Shown piece by piece: positions 41,146 through 54,552 of a stretch of DNA of 64,000 nt (positions are counted from its first letter, which is position 1; the number at the start of each line of letters is the position of its first letter). Source of the DNA: Geomonas oryzisoli. GTDB lineage: Bacteria > Desulfobacterota > Desulfuromonadia > Geobacterales > Geobacteraceae. Under the pieces are notes generated by a model. That model worked only from the letters and a program-made list of their open reading frames with translations. It searched no databases and had not been told where the DNA came from. The translations under genes were made by a program, and so were the position numbers. The stretch spans positions 4,616,228-4,680,227 of the forward strand of contig NZ_CP076723.1 of the NCBI RefSeq assembly GCF_018986915.1. The letters are read 5' to 3'.

Positions 41146-43032
41146 ATGGTAGCGGGTGGCTGGCGCGTAGAACTCGGCGCCACGGTTTTGAAGGATGGGA
41201 CGCAGTTCCGGGTCTGGGCCCCCAAGTCCAAGACGGTGAACGTCCTCATCCTCTCCGGCAAGGCAACCGGCACGGTGGCCATGCAGCCGGAGGGAAAAGG
41301 ATACTATTCGATCACCGTCCCCGGCGTGGCCGACGGCGACCGCTATCTCTACCAGCTCGACTCCGGCAGGACCTTTCCCGATCCCGTGTCACGCTACCAG
41401 CCCGACGGCGTGCACGAGCCGTCCCAGGTGGTGGACCCGGAACAGTTCCTGTGGAGCGAGGAGGGGTGGCAGGGTATCCCGTTGGAGCAGTACCGCATCT
41501 ACGAAATCCACGTCGGTACCTTCACCGTGGAAGGGACCTTCGAAGCGGTGATCCAGCATCTGGACTACCTGGTCGAGCTGGGGATCACCGCGCTGGAGAT
41601 CATGCCGGTGTCGCAATGCCCGGGGAGGCGCAACTGGGGCTACGACGGCGTGTACCATTTCGCCCCCCAAAGCAACTACGGCGGCCCCGAAGGGCTGAGA
41701 AGGCTGGTGAACGCCTGTCACAGGAAGGGACTCGCGGTGGTACTGGACGTGGTCTACAACCACTTCGGCCCGGAGGGGTGCTACCTGGACGACTTCGGCC
41801 ACTACTTCACCGACAAGTACCGCACCCCCTGGGGGCGGGCCATGAACCTCGACGGCGCTGACAGCGACCCGGTCCTGGAATACTTCCTGGGCAACGCCGC
41901 CTACTGGACGACGGAATTCCGTTTCGACGGGCTGCGGCTGGATGCGGTGGACTGGATCTTCGACCAGACCCCGAAGCCGCTTTTGCGCCGCCTGGCCGAC
42001 GAGATCCACCAGCACCGGGAGCGGCTGGGACGTCAGCTCTACCTCTTCGCGGAGAACGACACCAACGACGTGCGCCTGATCAATTCCCCGGATAAGTGCG
42101 GCTTCGGCCTCGATGCACAGTGGTGCGACAACTTCCATCACGCGCTGCGCGCGCTTTTGACCGGCGAGATCACCGGATACTACGAGGATTTCGGCCAGTT
42201 CAGCCAGCTGCAGAAGGCGTTCGAGGAGGCCTTCGTCTACACCGGCGAGTACTCGAGGTACCGCAGGCGGCGCCACGGCGGACCTACCGAAAAACATCCC
42301 GGCTCGCAGTTCGTGGTCTTCTCGCAGAACCACGACCAGGTCGGTAACCGCAAGTGCGGCGACCGCCTGAGCGCCACCCTCCCTTTGAATCAACTGCTCC
42401 TCGCGGCCGCCACGGTGATCCTGTCTCCCTACCTGCCGCTGATCTTCATGGGAGAGGAGTACGGGGAGCGCGCCCCCTTCCACTACTTCATCGACCACAC
42501 CGACCCGGAACTCGTGGAGTTGGTGCGCAAGGGCAAGCACGAGGAGCATGCCTCCGGGATCTGCGAGGGTGACATCCCTGATCCAGCGGCCGAGTCTACC
42601 TTCGAGGAATCAGTGATCGACGTGGCGTCGCCCAAAGAGGGTGAGCAGGCCGTCATCCTCGCCTTCTACAGGAAGCTCTTTGCCCTGCGTACCGCCCTTC
42701 CGGCGCTACAGGTGTACCAGCGCGACGCGATGGCGGTCGCGGGGCTGCCTGAACAGAAGGTTCTCTTCCTGAGAAGGTGGACCGGCGGCTCCTCGGTGCT
42801 TTGCCTGTTCAGCTTCAGCAACATCCAGCAGGAGATCCCTCTCGATCTGCCGCGGGGAAATTGGGAGCGGGTGCTGGACTCCTCGGGGCAGCAGTGGCGA
42901 GGCCCGGGCGAGGAGGCCCCGGAGCGTGTGGAAGTCGGCGATGCGGAGCGGCACCGGATGGTCAGGGTCAACCCTTTCAGCGTGGTGATGTACAGCGCCC
43001 AACTTTCAGGAGGAACACATGGAGCCAGCTAA
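41146..43032 (+). CDS. treZ: Malto-oligosyltrehalose trehalohydrolase
   Basis: The 628-residue GH13 enzyme starts at 41146, where GGAGG stands 5 bases upstream; longer starts are less well supported. An N-terminal beta domain (GATVLKDGTQFRVWAPKSKTVNVLI) precedes the catalytic barrel: IYEIHVGTFTVEGTF, VSQCPGRRNWGYDGVYHFAP, DVVYNHFGPEG, FDGLRLDAVDWI (nucleophile Asp near 266) and LFAENDTND. TreZ releases trehalose from the product of TreY. Its stop overlaps the next gene by 14 bases. TreY lies two genes downstream. Confidence 0.93.
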   Translation: MVAGGWRVELGATVLKDGTQFRVWAPKSKTVNVLILSGKATGTVAMQPEGKGYYSITVPGVADGDRYLYQLDSGRTFPDPVSRYQPDGVHEPSQVVDPEQFLWSEEGWQGIPLEQYRIYEIHVGTFTVEGTFEAVIQHLDYLVELGITALEIMPVSQCPGRRNWGYDGVYHFAPQSNYGGPEGLRRLVNACHRKGLAVVLDVVYNHFGPEGCYLDDFGHYFTDKYRTPWGRAMNLDGADSDPVLEYFLGNAAYWTTEFRFDGLRLDAVDWIFDQTPKPLLRRLADEIHQHRERLGRQLYLFAENDTNDVRLINSPDKCGFGLDAQWCDNFHHALRALLTGEITGYYEDFGQFSQLQKAFEEAFVYTGEYSRYRRRRHGGPTEKHPGSQFVVFSQNHDQVGNRKCGDRLSATLPLNQLLLAAATVILSPYLPLIFMGEEYGERAPFHYFIDHTDPELVELVRKGKHEEHASGICEGDIPDPAAESTFEESVIDVASPKEGEQAVILAFYRKLFALRTALPALQVYQRDAMAVAGLPEQKVLFLRRWTGGSSVLCLFSFSNIQQEIPLDLPRGNWERVLDSSGQQWRGPGEEAPERVEVGDAERHRMVRVNPFSVVMYSAQLSGGTHGAS

Positions 43033-45463
43033 GGAGCGTTTCGTCTGCATCCACGGACACTTTTACCAGCCGCCGCGGGAAAACCCCTGGCTCGAGGCGG
43101 TGGAGATACAGGATTCGGCCTTCCCCTATCACGACTGGAACGAACGCATCACCGCCGAGTGCTACGCCTCGAACTCGGCCTCCCGCATCCTGGACGGCGA
43201 CAGCCGCGTCATGGACATCACCAGCAATTACGCGAAGATAAGCTTCAACTTCGGGCCGACCGTCCTCTCCTGGATGGAGCTTGCCGCCCCCAACATCTAC
43301 AACGCCATCCTGACCGCGGACAAGCAGAGCATGGAGTGGCGCTCGGGCCACGGCTCCGCCATCGCCCAGGTCTACAACCACATGATCATGCCGCTGGCGA
43401 ACTCGCGCGACAAGCACACCCAGGTGGTGTGGGGCATCGCCGATTTCCAGAAACGTTTCGGGAGGTTCCCGGAAGGAATGTGGCTCGCCGAGACGGCGGT
43501 CGACCTGGAGACGCTGAACATCCTGGCCGAGCAGGGGATCAAGTACACCGTGCTCGCGCCGCACCAGGCCGGAGCGTACCGGGCGCTGGGGACGGAAGAA
43601 TGGACCGAAACCGAGATCGACCCCACCCGCGCCTACCTCTGCAAGCTCCCCTCCGGGCGCTCCATCACCCTGTTCTTCTACGACGGCCCCATCTCGCGCG
43701 CGGTCGCCTTCGAAAACCTCCTGGACAGCGGGGAGGCCCTGGCGGGGCGGCTGATCGGCGGCTTCACCGAAGACCGCGACTGGACCCAGCTGATGCACAT
43801 CGCCACCGACGGTGAGACCTACGGCCACCATCAGAAATTCGGCGACATGGCGCTTGCCGCCTGCTTGAACCACATCGAGGGGAACAACCTGGCGCGGCTC
43901 ACCAACTACGGCGAGTACCTGGAACTGTGCCCGCCGGCCATGGAGGTGCAGATCCGCGAGCGGACCTCCTGGAGCTGCGCCCACGGCGTGGAGCGCTGGA
44001 ACAGCGATTGCGGCTGCTCGGGCGGGGTCCCGGGATGGAACCAGCAGTGGCGCGCCCCGCTTCGCGCCGCGCTCGACTGGCTGCGGGACCGGCTCGCCAA
44101 GGGGTTCGAGCAGAAGGGGAGGGAATTTTTCAAGGATCCCTGGCAGGCACGCGACGCCTACATCGAGGTGATCCTGGACCGCAGCATGGAGCGTGCGGAA
44201 AGCTTCCTGTCCCAGCACGCCTCCCGGGAACTGGCCAGGGACGAGAAGATTCAGGCCCTGAAACTGCTGGAGATGCAGCGCCACGCCATGCTCATGTACA
44301 CGAGCTGCGGCTGGTTCTTCGACGAGCTCTCGGGGCTGGAGACGGTCCAGGTGATCGACTACGCGAGCCGCGCCCTGCAGCTCGCCGGGGGAATCGTGGA
44401 AAGGAACCTGGAACAGGCCTTCCTGGGCCGGCTCAAGGAGGCCAAGAGCAACATCCCCGAGCACCAGGACGGCCTCTGGATCTACCAGAACTTCGTACTC
44501 CCGATCCGGCTCGACCTGGTCAGGGTCGCCGCCCACTACGCCTTCAGCTCGCTCTACGAGGAGTATGAGGAGCGCTCCCAGATCTACTGCTACGCCATCG
44601 CCAGGGAGGAGTACCACAAGATCGCCAGCGCGGACGCGGTCATGGCCATGGGGCGCATCCACGTGGCGAGCGAGATCACCGAGGAGGAGGCCTGCCTCAC
44701 CTTCTGCGTCATGCGCATCGGCAGCCACGACTTCAAGGGGGGTGTGAAGGAGGCCTGTGACGCGGGTGGCTACGCGGCCATGCGGGAGGAGATGAGCGGC
44801 GCCTTCGACAAGGGGCTCTACACCGACCTGGTCACCCTGATGGACAAACACTTCGGCACGCACAGCTTCTCCCTGGTGAACCTGTTCAGCGACGAGCAGC
44901 GCAAGATCATCAACCAGATCATCAAGCAGAGCATGGAGGAGGAGATATCCAGCTACCAGGAGATGTACGAACGCAGCCGCCCCCTCATGGAGTTCGTCAA
45001 GGAGACCCGGGTCCCGGTGCCGCACATCTTCATGGCGGTGGCTCAGCCGGCCCTGAACGAGGCCCTGCGCCACGCGATGAGCGAGGAGGAGGTCGACGCG
45101 GACGCGGTGCACAGGATCGTCGGGCAGATCCGGGCCTGGGGCGTTGCCATCGAGGAACCCGGGACGGAGTACTTCATGAGGCGCCGCCTCGAGGCGATGT
45201 CCGGCGAGCTGCGGCAGGATCCCTCCGACCTCAAGCTGATGGGTAGAATGCAGAAGTACATGGACCTCTTGTACGAGATCCCCATTAACGTCGTGCTCTG
45301 GCAGATGCAGAACGACTATTACCAGCTGGCCAAGACGGTGTACCCCGAGTACGTGACCCGATCGGGCGGAGGAGAGGAAGGGGCGGGCATCTGGCTCGAC
45401 GCGTTCAGGAAGCTGGGGGAAACCCTGCGCTTCAACCTGGGAGCGGTGCTGCCACAAGGGTAG
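43019..45463 (+). CDS. GH57-family protein with DUF3536
   Basis: The 814-residue protein begins MEPAKERFVCIHGHFYQPPREN, the histidine-rich opening of GH57 enzymes. WLAETAVDLETLNILAEQGIKY and HIATDGETYGHHQKFGD carry candidate catalytic Glu and Asp/His residues, and the second half is the DUF3536 region. GH57 members act as alpha-amylases or alpha-glucan branching enzymes. Coupled by overlap to treZ and followed by treY, it probably trims or reshapes alpha-glucan feeding this operon. The exact activity is unproven. Confidence 0.88.
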   Translation: MEPAKERFVCIHGHFYQPPRENPWLEAVEIQDSAFPYHDWNERITAECYASNSASRILDGDSRVMDITSNYAKISFNFGPTVLSWMELAAPNIYNAILTADKQSMEWRSGHGSAIAQVYNHMIMPLANSRDKHTQVVWGIADFQKRFGRFPEGMWLAETAVDLETLNILAEQGIKYTVLAPHQAGAYRALGTEEWTETEIDPTRAYLCKLPSGRSITLFFYDGPISRAVAFENLLDSGEALAGRLIGGFTEDRDWTQLMHIATDGETYGHHQKFGDMALAACLNHIEGNNLARLTNYGEYLELCPPAMEVQIRERTSWSCAHGVERWNSDCGCSGGVPGWNQQWRAPLRAALDWLRDRLAKGFEQKGREFFKDPWQARDAYIEVILDRSMERAESFLSQHASRELARDEKIQALKLLEMQRHAMLMYTSCGWFFDELSGLETVQVIDYASRALQLAGGIVERNLEQAFLGRLKEAKSNIPEHQDGLWIYQNFVLPIRLDLVRVAAHYAFSSLYEEYEERSQIYCYAIAREEYHKIASADAVMAMGRIHVASEITEEEACLTFCVMRIGSHDFKGGVKEACDAGGYAAMREEMSGAFDKGLYTDLVTLMDKHFGTHSFSLVNLFSDEQRKIINQIIKQSMEEEISSYQEMYERSRPLMEFVKETRVPVPHIFMAVAQPALNEALRHAMSEEEVDADAVHRIVGQIRAWGVAIEEPGTEYFMRRRLEAMSGELRQDPSDLKLMGRMQKYMDLLYEIPINVVLWQMQNDYYQLAKTVYPEYVTRSGGGEEGAGIWLDAFRKLGETLRFNLGAVLPQG

Positions 45464-45475
45464 ACCGGGGGGAGC

Positions 45476-48430
45476 ATGGAGCCAAACCTGCCTGAGGCGC
45501 GTATTCCCAGCGCCACCTACCGGCTGCAGTTCAACGCCGGGTTCACCTTCGCCGACGCCACTGGGATCATCGCCTACCTGGACGACCTCGGCATCAGTGA
45601 CGTGTACGCCTCCTCCTACCTCGCCGCCAAGGAAGGGAGCGTGCACGGCTACGACGTGGTGAACCAGACCATCCTGAACCGGGAGGTCGGGGACGAGCAG
45701 GGGCACCAGGTCATGGTCGACGAGCTCTCCCGCCACGGCATGGGGCACATCCTCGACTTCGTCCCCAACCACATGTGCATCGAAAGCGGCGACAACATCT
45801 GGTGGATGGACGTACTCGAAAACGGCATGAGCTCCCCCTTCGCCCGCTTCTTCGACATCGACTGGGAGCCGGTCAAAAAGGAACTGACCGGCAAGGTGCT
45901 GCTGCCGCTTTTGGGCGACCAGTACGGCAAGGTGCTGGAGGGGGGCGGGCTGCAGCTCCTCTTCCGCGACGGCGCCTTCTTCGTGCAGTGCTACTCCCTG
46001 CAGATCCCCATCGAGCCGCGCAGCTACCTCCGCATCCTGCAGTACCGGCTGGACATGCTGAAAGAGCGGTTCCCCCCGGAGGCCTCGCCGGTCCAGGAGT
46101 TCTTGAGCATCGAGACCGCACTGCAGCATCTCCCCCCTCCCACCGAGCAGGACCCCGAGAAGATGGGCGAGCGCCACCGCGAGAAGGAGATCATCAAGAA
46201 GCGGCTCTGGCAGTTGTGCCAGGATGCGCCGGAGGTGACGGAATTCATCGCGGAGAACGTCAGGATCTTCAACGGCGCCAAGGGGGAACCCGGCAGTTTC
46301 GATTCCCTGGACCAGCTGCTGCGGGACCAGGTGTACCGCCTCTCCTACTGGCGGGTCGCGACGGAGGAGATCAACTACCGCCGCTTCTTCGACATCAACG
46401 CCCTGGCGGCGATCCGCATGGAGGACCAGGCGGTCTACGACCTCACCCACACCCTGCTCTTCAGGCTGATCCGGGAGCGGAAGGTGACCGGGGTGCGCAT
46501 CGACCACGTGGACGGTTTGTACGACCCGGTCTCCTACCTGCAGAACCTGCAAAAGAGCGCGTACCTGCTGCTGTGCGGCTGCGAGCCGGGGGGCGAGGGG
46601 GGCAATGGCGCCGAGGCGGAGTACTTCGCCGGACTGGAACAGGACCCCTTTTACCAGCCGCTCTACGCGGTGGTGGAGAAGATCCTGATGAAGGGGGAGC
46701 AGCTCCCCGAGCAGTGGCCGGTGGCCGGCACCACCGGGTACGAGTTCCTGAACAGCGTGAACGGCATCTTCGTCGATACTGAGGCCGCCAAGCAGTTCGA
46801 CCGCATCTACGACCGCTTCGTCAAGCGGGCCTCCGACTTCACCGAGATCGTCTACGAAAAGAAAAAGCTGGTGATGCAGGTCTCGCTCTCGGGTGAGGTG
46901 AACATGCTGGCGCACCAGCTGAACAACATCGCCGAGCAGGACCGGCTCACCCGCGATTTCACCCTGAACAGCCTGGTCCGCGCCATCAGCGAGGTGATCG
47001 CCTGCTTCCCGGTGTACCGCACCTACGCCAATTCCGCCTCGGTGCGCGACAAGGACGTGCAGTACATCGAGGCGGCGGTGTCCAAGGCCAAGCGCAGGAA
47101 CCCCGCCATCAGCGGCTCCGTCTTCGACTTCGTACGGGACGTGCTTCTTCTGAAGGCGCCGGAGCGGGCCGGCGAGGAGAGTCGCCGCGCCTGGCTCTAT
47201 TTCGCCATGCGCTTCCAGCAGATCACCGGGCCGGTCATGGCCAAGGGGCTGGAGGACACCGCCTTCTACGTCTATCACCGGCTCATCTCGCTCAACGACG
47301 TCGGGGGGATGCCCGGCAAGTTCGGCACCACGCTGGAGGCCTTCCACGGGCAGAACCTGGAGCGCAACAAGAACTTCCCCCATGCCATGGTCACCACCTC
47401 GACCCACGACTCCAAGCGCGGCGAGGACGTGCGCACCCGGATCGACGCCCTCTCCGAGCTCCCGGAACTCTGGCAGAAGTCGGTGGTGCGCTGGAGCCGG
47501 ACCAACAAGGGGCGGGGGAGCCTGATTGAAAACCAGAGGGTCCCGGACCGCAACGAGGAATACCTGATTTACCAGACCCTGCTGGGCGCCTGGCCCGCGG
47601 GGGAGATGGACCAGGCGGGGTACGACAGCTTCAGGGGGAGGATCCGCGACTACGTGATCAAGGCGCTGCGGGAGGCGAAGGTCAACAGCAGCTGGGTGAG
47701 CCCCAACAGCGCCTATGAGGAGGCGGTGCTGGGTTTCCTGGACGGCATCCTGGAGCAGTCGCCGGGGAACCCGTTCCTGCGCGAGTTTCAGCCGCTGCAA
47801 CGGCGGGTCTCGCGTTGCGGCCTGTTCAGCTCCCTGTCCCAGACCCTTCTTAAGATGACTGCCCCGGGGGTGCCGGACTTCTACCAGGGGACGGAGCTGA
47901 TCGAGTTCACCCTGGTCGATCCGGACAACCGGCGCCAGGTCGATTACGCCGCCAGGAAGGAGGCGCTGCGCGAGATAAAGGAGCGCGAGGCCGAGATCGG
48001 CGCGCAGCCCCTATGCCGGGAGCTCCTGGAACGAAGCGAAGACGGCAGGATCAAGCTCTTCCTGATCTACCGGGTGCTGAACTACCGCCGTCGGCACCGG
48101 GATCCCTTCGATTCCGGAGAGTACCTGCCGCTCGAGGCCAAGGGGGCACGCGAGCGGCACGTCTGCGCCTTCGCCCGGAAGGGAAGCGAGAGCACGCTGA
48201 TCGTGGCGGCGGCGCGGCTGGTGGCCGGGTTGATGCCGGATGAGGGGAGCACTCCGCTGGGGGCGGCCTGGCAGGACACCGTGCTGCTGGTGCCGGAAGG
48301 GTGCGGGGAGAGGTTCAGCAATATCGTCAACGACCAGCAGGTGGAGGCGGAGCGCTGCGATGGACGGCTGGCGATACCCCTTGCGGCACTGTTCAGCGAT
48401 GTGAGCGTGGCGTTGCTGGAGCCGGTATAG
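45476..48430 (+). CDS. treY: Malto-oligosyltrehalose synthase
   Basis: The 984-residue GH13 enzyme starts 12 bases after the GH57 gene. Motifs: [18 protein letters not shown] at the N-terminus, [49 protein letters not shown] (nucleophile Asp near 343), and the late [22 protein letters not shown]. TreY converts the reducing-end alpha-1,4 link of a maltodextrin into a trehalose link. The length is on the long side of the family. It acts with TreZ two genes upstream. Confidence 0.94.
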   Translation: MEPNLPEARIPSATYRLQFNAGFTFADATGIIAYLDDLGISDVYASSYLAAKEGSVHGYDVVNQTILNREVGDEQGHQVMVDELSRHGMGHILDFVPNHMCIESGDNIWWMDVLENGMSSPFARFFDIDWEPVKKELTGKVLLPLLGDQYGKVLEGGGLQLLFRDGAFFVQCYSLQIPIEPRSYLRILQYRLDMLKERFPPEASPVQEFLSIETALQHLPPPTEQDPEKMGERHREKEIIKKRLWQLCQDAPEVTEFIAENVRIFNGAKGEPGSFDSLDQLLRDQVYRLSYWRVATEEINYRRFFDINALAAIRMEDQAVYDLTHTLLFRLIRERKVTGVRIDHVDGLYDPVSYLQNLQKSAYLLLCGCEPGGEGGNGAEAEYFAGLEQDPFYQPLYAVVEKILMKGEQLPEQWPVAGTTGYEFLNSVNGIFVDTEAAKQFDRIYDRFVKRASDFTEIVYEKKKLVMQVSLSGEVNMLAHQLNNIAEQDRLTRDFTLNSLVRAISEVIACFPVYRTYANSASVRDKDVQYIEAAVSKAKRRNPAISGSVFDFVRDVLLLKAPERAGEESRRAWLYFAMRFQQITGPVMAKGLEDTAFYVYHRLISLNDVGGMPGKFGTTLEAFHGQNLERNKNFPHAMVTTSTHDSKRGEDVRTRIDALSELPELWQKSVVRWSRTNKGRGSLIENQRVPDRNEEYLIYQTLLGAWPAGEMDQAGYDSFRGRIRDYVIKALREAKVNSSWVSPNSAYEEAVLGFLDGILEQSPGNPFLREFQPLQRRVSRCGLFSSLSQTLLKMTAPGVPDFYQGTELIEFTLVDPDNRRQVDYAARKEALREIKEREAEIGAQPLCRELLERSEDGRIKLFLIYRVLNYRRRHRDPFDSGEYLPLEAKGARERHVCAFARKGSESTLIVAAARLVAGLMPDEGSTPLGAAWQDTVLLVPEGCGERFSNIVNDQQVEAERCDGRLAIPLAALFSDVSVALLEPV

Positions 48431-48461
48431 AGAGGGAGGGAGCGGATAGAGAGGTGAGTCT

Positions 48462-50441
48462 ATGGAAGGGAGAGCCCGGATAGCGATCGAGGCCGTGCAC
48501 CCGCAGATCGACTGCGGCAGGTTCGCGGTGCAGCGGGTCAGCGGCGACCAGATGGTGGTGCAGGCCGACGTCTTCAGCGACGGCCACGACGAGGTCGTGG
48601 CGCTGCTTTTGTACCGCCGGATGGGCGAGGAGCAGTGGCAGGAAAACGTCATGCGGCGCCTGGACAACGACCGCTGGGAGGGGAGCTTCGTCCTGGGCGA
48701 GCCGGGCTTCTACCAGTACACCCTGATGGGGTGGGTCGACCACTTCCGTACCTGGCAGCGGGACCTGCAAAAGAGGTTCGAGGCGGGGCAGGACGTGGCG
48801 GTCGACCTCCAAATCGGCGCGCAGATCCTGGAACAGGCGGTCGGGGAGGCCGACGAGGGGGATGCGGCGCGGCTGCGCGAGGCGGCAGCGGCGCTCTCGG
48901 CGCAACAGGAGCAGGAAGGCGCGGTGGCGCTGGGGCTCGATTCCCGGCTTTCCGACCTGGTCAGCACCTGCTGCGCCCGGGGGCTCGCCACCCGCTATCA
49001 CAAGGAATTGGTGGTCCGGGTGGACCGGAAGAAGGCGCTTTTCAGCAGCTGGTACGAGCTCTTCCCGCGCTCGCTGGGGGGCGAGGGGCGTCACGGGACG
49101 CTGCGCGACTGCATCGCGCTTCTGCCGGACGTCGCGGAACTGGGCTTCGATGTCCTCTACCTTCCCCCGATTCACCCCATCGGCTCCAGCAAACGCAAGG
49201 GGAAGGCCAACGCGGTCGAGGCGCAGCCGGGCGACCCTGGCAGCCCGTGGGCCATCGGTTCCGAGGCAGGGGGGCACAAGGCGGTGCACCCGGAACTGGG
49301 GACCCTGGACGATTTCCGGGACCTGGTGCGCGAGGCGGAAAAGCAGGGGATCGAGATCGCCCTGGACCTCGCCTTCCAGTGCTCGCCGGACCACCCCTAC
49401 CTGAAGGAACACCCTGAGTGGTTCAGGTGGCGCCCGGACGGCACCGTGCAGTACGCCGAGAATCCCCCCAAGAAGTACCAGGATATCGTGCCGATAAACT
49501 TCGAGACCCCGCAGTGGGAGGAACTCTGGCAGGAGCTGAAGTCGATCGTCTTCTTCTGGATGGACCAGGGGGTGCGCATCTTCCGGGTGGACAACCCGCA
49601 CACGAAACCCTTCCCCATGTGGGAGTGGCTGATCGACCAGGCAAAGGAGAAGTCCCAGGACGTCATCTTCCTCGCCGAGGCGTTCACCAGGCCCAAGATC
49701 ATGGCCCGGCTGGCCAAGATCGGCTTCACCCAGTCCTACAGCTACTTCTCCTGGCGCAACAGCAAGGCCGAGCTGACCGAGTACCTGACCGAGCTGACCC
49801 GCGGGGACACCAGGGAATTCATGCGCCCGAACTTCTGGCCCAACACGCCGGACATCCTGACCGAGTACCTGCAGTACGGCGGCCGCCCCGCCTTCATGAT
49901 CCGGCTCGTGCTCGCCGCCACGCTCTCCTCCAACTACGGCATCTACGGCCCGGTGTACGAGCTCTGTGTGGGGAAACCGGAAAAGGCAGGCTCCGAGGAA
50001 TATTTCGAGGCCGAGAAGTACGAGATCCGGCGGTGGGACCGGAAAGGCCCCGGCAACATCCGGGAGCTGATCGTCACGCTGAACCGGATCCGCCGCGATC
50101 ACGTGGCGCTGCAGCAGACCAACAACGTCACCTTCCTCGCGTCCGACGACGACAGCGTCCTCTTCTACGCGAAGATCGGGACACAGAAGAAGGGGGCGCT
50201 GCTGATCGCGGTGAACCTCGATCCGTTCCGGGTTCGGACCGCGCGCCTCAGCCTGCCGCTGGAGCTGTTCGGCGTCCTGCCGGGGCAGTCGTACCTGCTG
50301 CACGACCTGATCGGCGGCGATCACTCGATCTGGCAGGGGGAGACCACCACCGTCCGGCTCGACCCGCAGGTGAACCCGGCCTGCATCTACCGGATCAGCA
50401 CCTGGCAGCGCCGGGAGTCCGATTTCGACTACTACTTTTGA
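48462..50441 (+). CDS. glgE: Alpha-1,4-glucan:maltose-1-phosphate maltosyltransferase
   Basis: The 659-residue GH13 enzyme starts after GAGAGGTGAG. It has the GlgE-specific N-terminal domain (GEPGFYQYTLMGWVDHFRTWQRDLQKR), the dimer insert, and a barrel with VLYLPPIHPIGSSKRKGKAN, IALDLAFQCSPDHPY, VRIFRVDNPHTKPFPMWEW (nucleophile Asp near 378) and VIFLAEAFTRPK. GlgE extends alpha-glucan with maltose-1-phosphate, made by the maltokinase half of the next gene. Length and motifs are typical. Confidence 0.95.
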   Translation: MEGRARIAIEAVHPQIDCGRFAVQRVSGDQMVVQADVFSDGHDEVVALLLYRRMGEEQWQENVMRRLDNDRWEGSFVLGEPGFYQYTLMGWVDHFRTWQRDLQKRFEAGQDVAVDLQIGAQILEQAVGEADEGDAARLREAAAALSAQQEQEGAVALGLDSRLSDLVSTCCARGLATRYHKELVVRVDRKKALFSSWYELFPRSLGGEGRHGTLRDCIALLPDVAELGFDVLYLPPIHPIGSSKRKGKANAVEAQPGDPGSPWAIGSEAGGHKAVHPELGTLDDFRDLVREAEKQGIEIALDLAFQCSPDHPYLKEHPEWFRWRPDGTVQYAENPPKKYQDIVPINFETPQWEELWQELKSIVFFWMDQGVRIFRVDNPHTKPFPMWEWLIDQAKEKSQDVIFLAEAFTRPKIMARLAKIGFTQSYSYFSWRNSKAELTEYLTELTRGDTREFMRPNFWPNTPDILTEYLQYGGRPAFMIRLVLAATLSSNYGIYGPVYELCVGKPEKAGSEEYFEAEKYEIRRWDRKGPGNIRELIVTLNRIRRDHVALQQTNNVTFLASDDDSVLFYAKIGTQKKGALLIAVNLDPFRVRTARLSLPLELFGVLPGQSYLLHDLIGGDHSIWQGETTTVRLDPQVNPACIYRISTWQRRESDFDYYF

Positions 50442-50446
50442 CAACT

Positions 50447-50572
50447 TCTCCCCCTCCCTTGACGGGAGGGGGCGGGGGGGAGGGTGACGGCGGCAGCGGC
50501 AGGATGGCAGGCCATGGCACCTTCCCCCACCCCCTGACCCCCTCCCGCAAGGGGAGGGGGAACGAGGACTTA
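50447..50572. repeat. Nested double-hairpin (BIME-like) element
   Basis: Left hairpin CCCCCTCCCTTGACGGGAGGGGG-type, then GGGGGGAGGGTG, a central segment of about 45 bases, then the mirrored CACCTTCCCCCACCCCCTG and right hairpin CCCCCTCCCGCAAGGGGAGGGGG-type. It fills the gap between glgE and treS. Confidence 0.8.
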
Positions 50573-50594
50573 ACAGCAGCACGTGGGGTGAGTC

Positions 50595-53930
<3,336 letters not shown>

Positions 53931-53946
53931 AAAAGGGGAGAACGTC

Positions 53947-54405
53947 ATGAGAAAATGGCAGATGTCGGTCGTGGTGTTGGCAGTGCTGGCTGCCCTGCCG
54001 GCGGGTGCGGAACAGCGGATCTTTCGGGCGAAGCTTTCGGGGCAGCAGGAGGTTCCAGCGGTGAAGACGCCGGCGCGGGGGGATATCAAGATGATCTACG
54101 CGGACGGCGAGATGAGTTACGAACTGAACGTGAGCAGGATAACGAGCCCGGTCGCGGCGCACATCCATCACGGCAAACCGGGGCAGAACGGCCCCCCGCT
54201 GGTTGGGCTGTTCGGTGGCCCCACGAAGATGGGCAAGTTCAAGGGGATCCTTGCCGAGGGGCTCATCACCAACGAGAACCTGATTGGCGAACTGGAGGGG
54301 AAAACGGTCGAGGACCTCGTCCGTATCATCGATGCCGGCGAGGCGTACGTTGATGTGCCGACGGTGACGTACCCGATGGGCGAGATACGGGGGCAGATCA
54401 AGTAA
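53947..54405 (+). CDS. Secreted CHRD-domain protein
   Basis: The 152-residue protein has a signal peptide (MRKWQMSVVVLAVLAALPAGA) and one CHRD domain: FRAKLSGQQEVPAVKTPARG, SYELNVSRI, AAHIHHGKPGQNGPPLVGLF, EAYVDVPTVTYPMGEIRGQIK. CHRD was first named in chordin; bacterial proteins with it are exported and of unknown role. GGGGAGAACGTC precedes the ATG, 16 bases after treS, so it may be co-transcribed. The histidines in HIHHG could bind metal. Confidence 0.9.
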   Translation: MRKWQMSVVVLAVLAALPAGAEQRIFRAKLSGQQEVPAVKTPARGDIKMIYADGEMSYELNVSRITSPVAAHIHHGKPGQNGPPLVGLFGGPTKMGKFKGILAEGLITNENLIGELEGKTVEDLVRIIDAGEAYVDVPTVTYPMGEIRGQIK

Positions 54406-54434
54406 TTTCGTTCTAGCTGAGCCTGTTGCCTGGG

Positions 54435-54527
54435 CGTACCCTCCCCCGGAGGGGGAGGGACAGGGAGGGGGAACACCGGCCGCCAGAGCCTTCCCCCCTC
54501 CCAACCTCCCCCCTCCGGGGGGAGGAG
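54435..54527. repeat. G/C hairpin pair between convergent genes
   Basis: CCCTCCCCC-GGAGGGGGAGGG at 54439-54461, then a mirrored CCTCCCCCCTCCGGGGGGAGG at about 54505-54527. It is related in layout to, but diverged from, the nested elements. Confidence 0.55.
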
Positions 54528-54552
54528 CTGTCACCGCTACCCGGTAGTAGCG

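Noticed and set aside
42977-47800. 1607-residue open frame on the minus strand
   Set aside because: It is a shadow of treZ, the GH57 gene and treY in GC-rich DNA; composition is low-complexity and no family motif appears.
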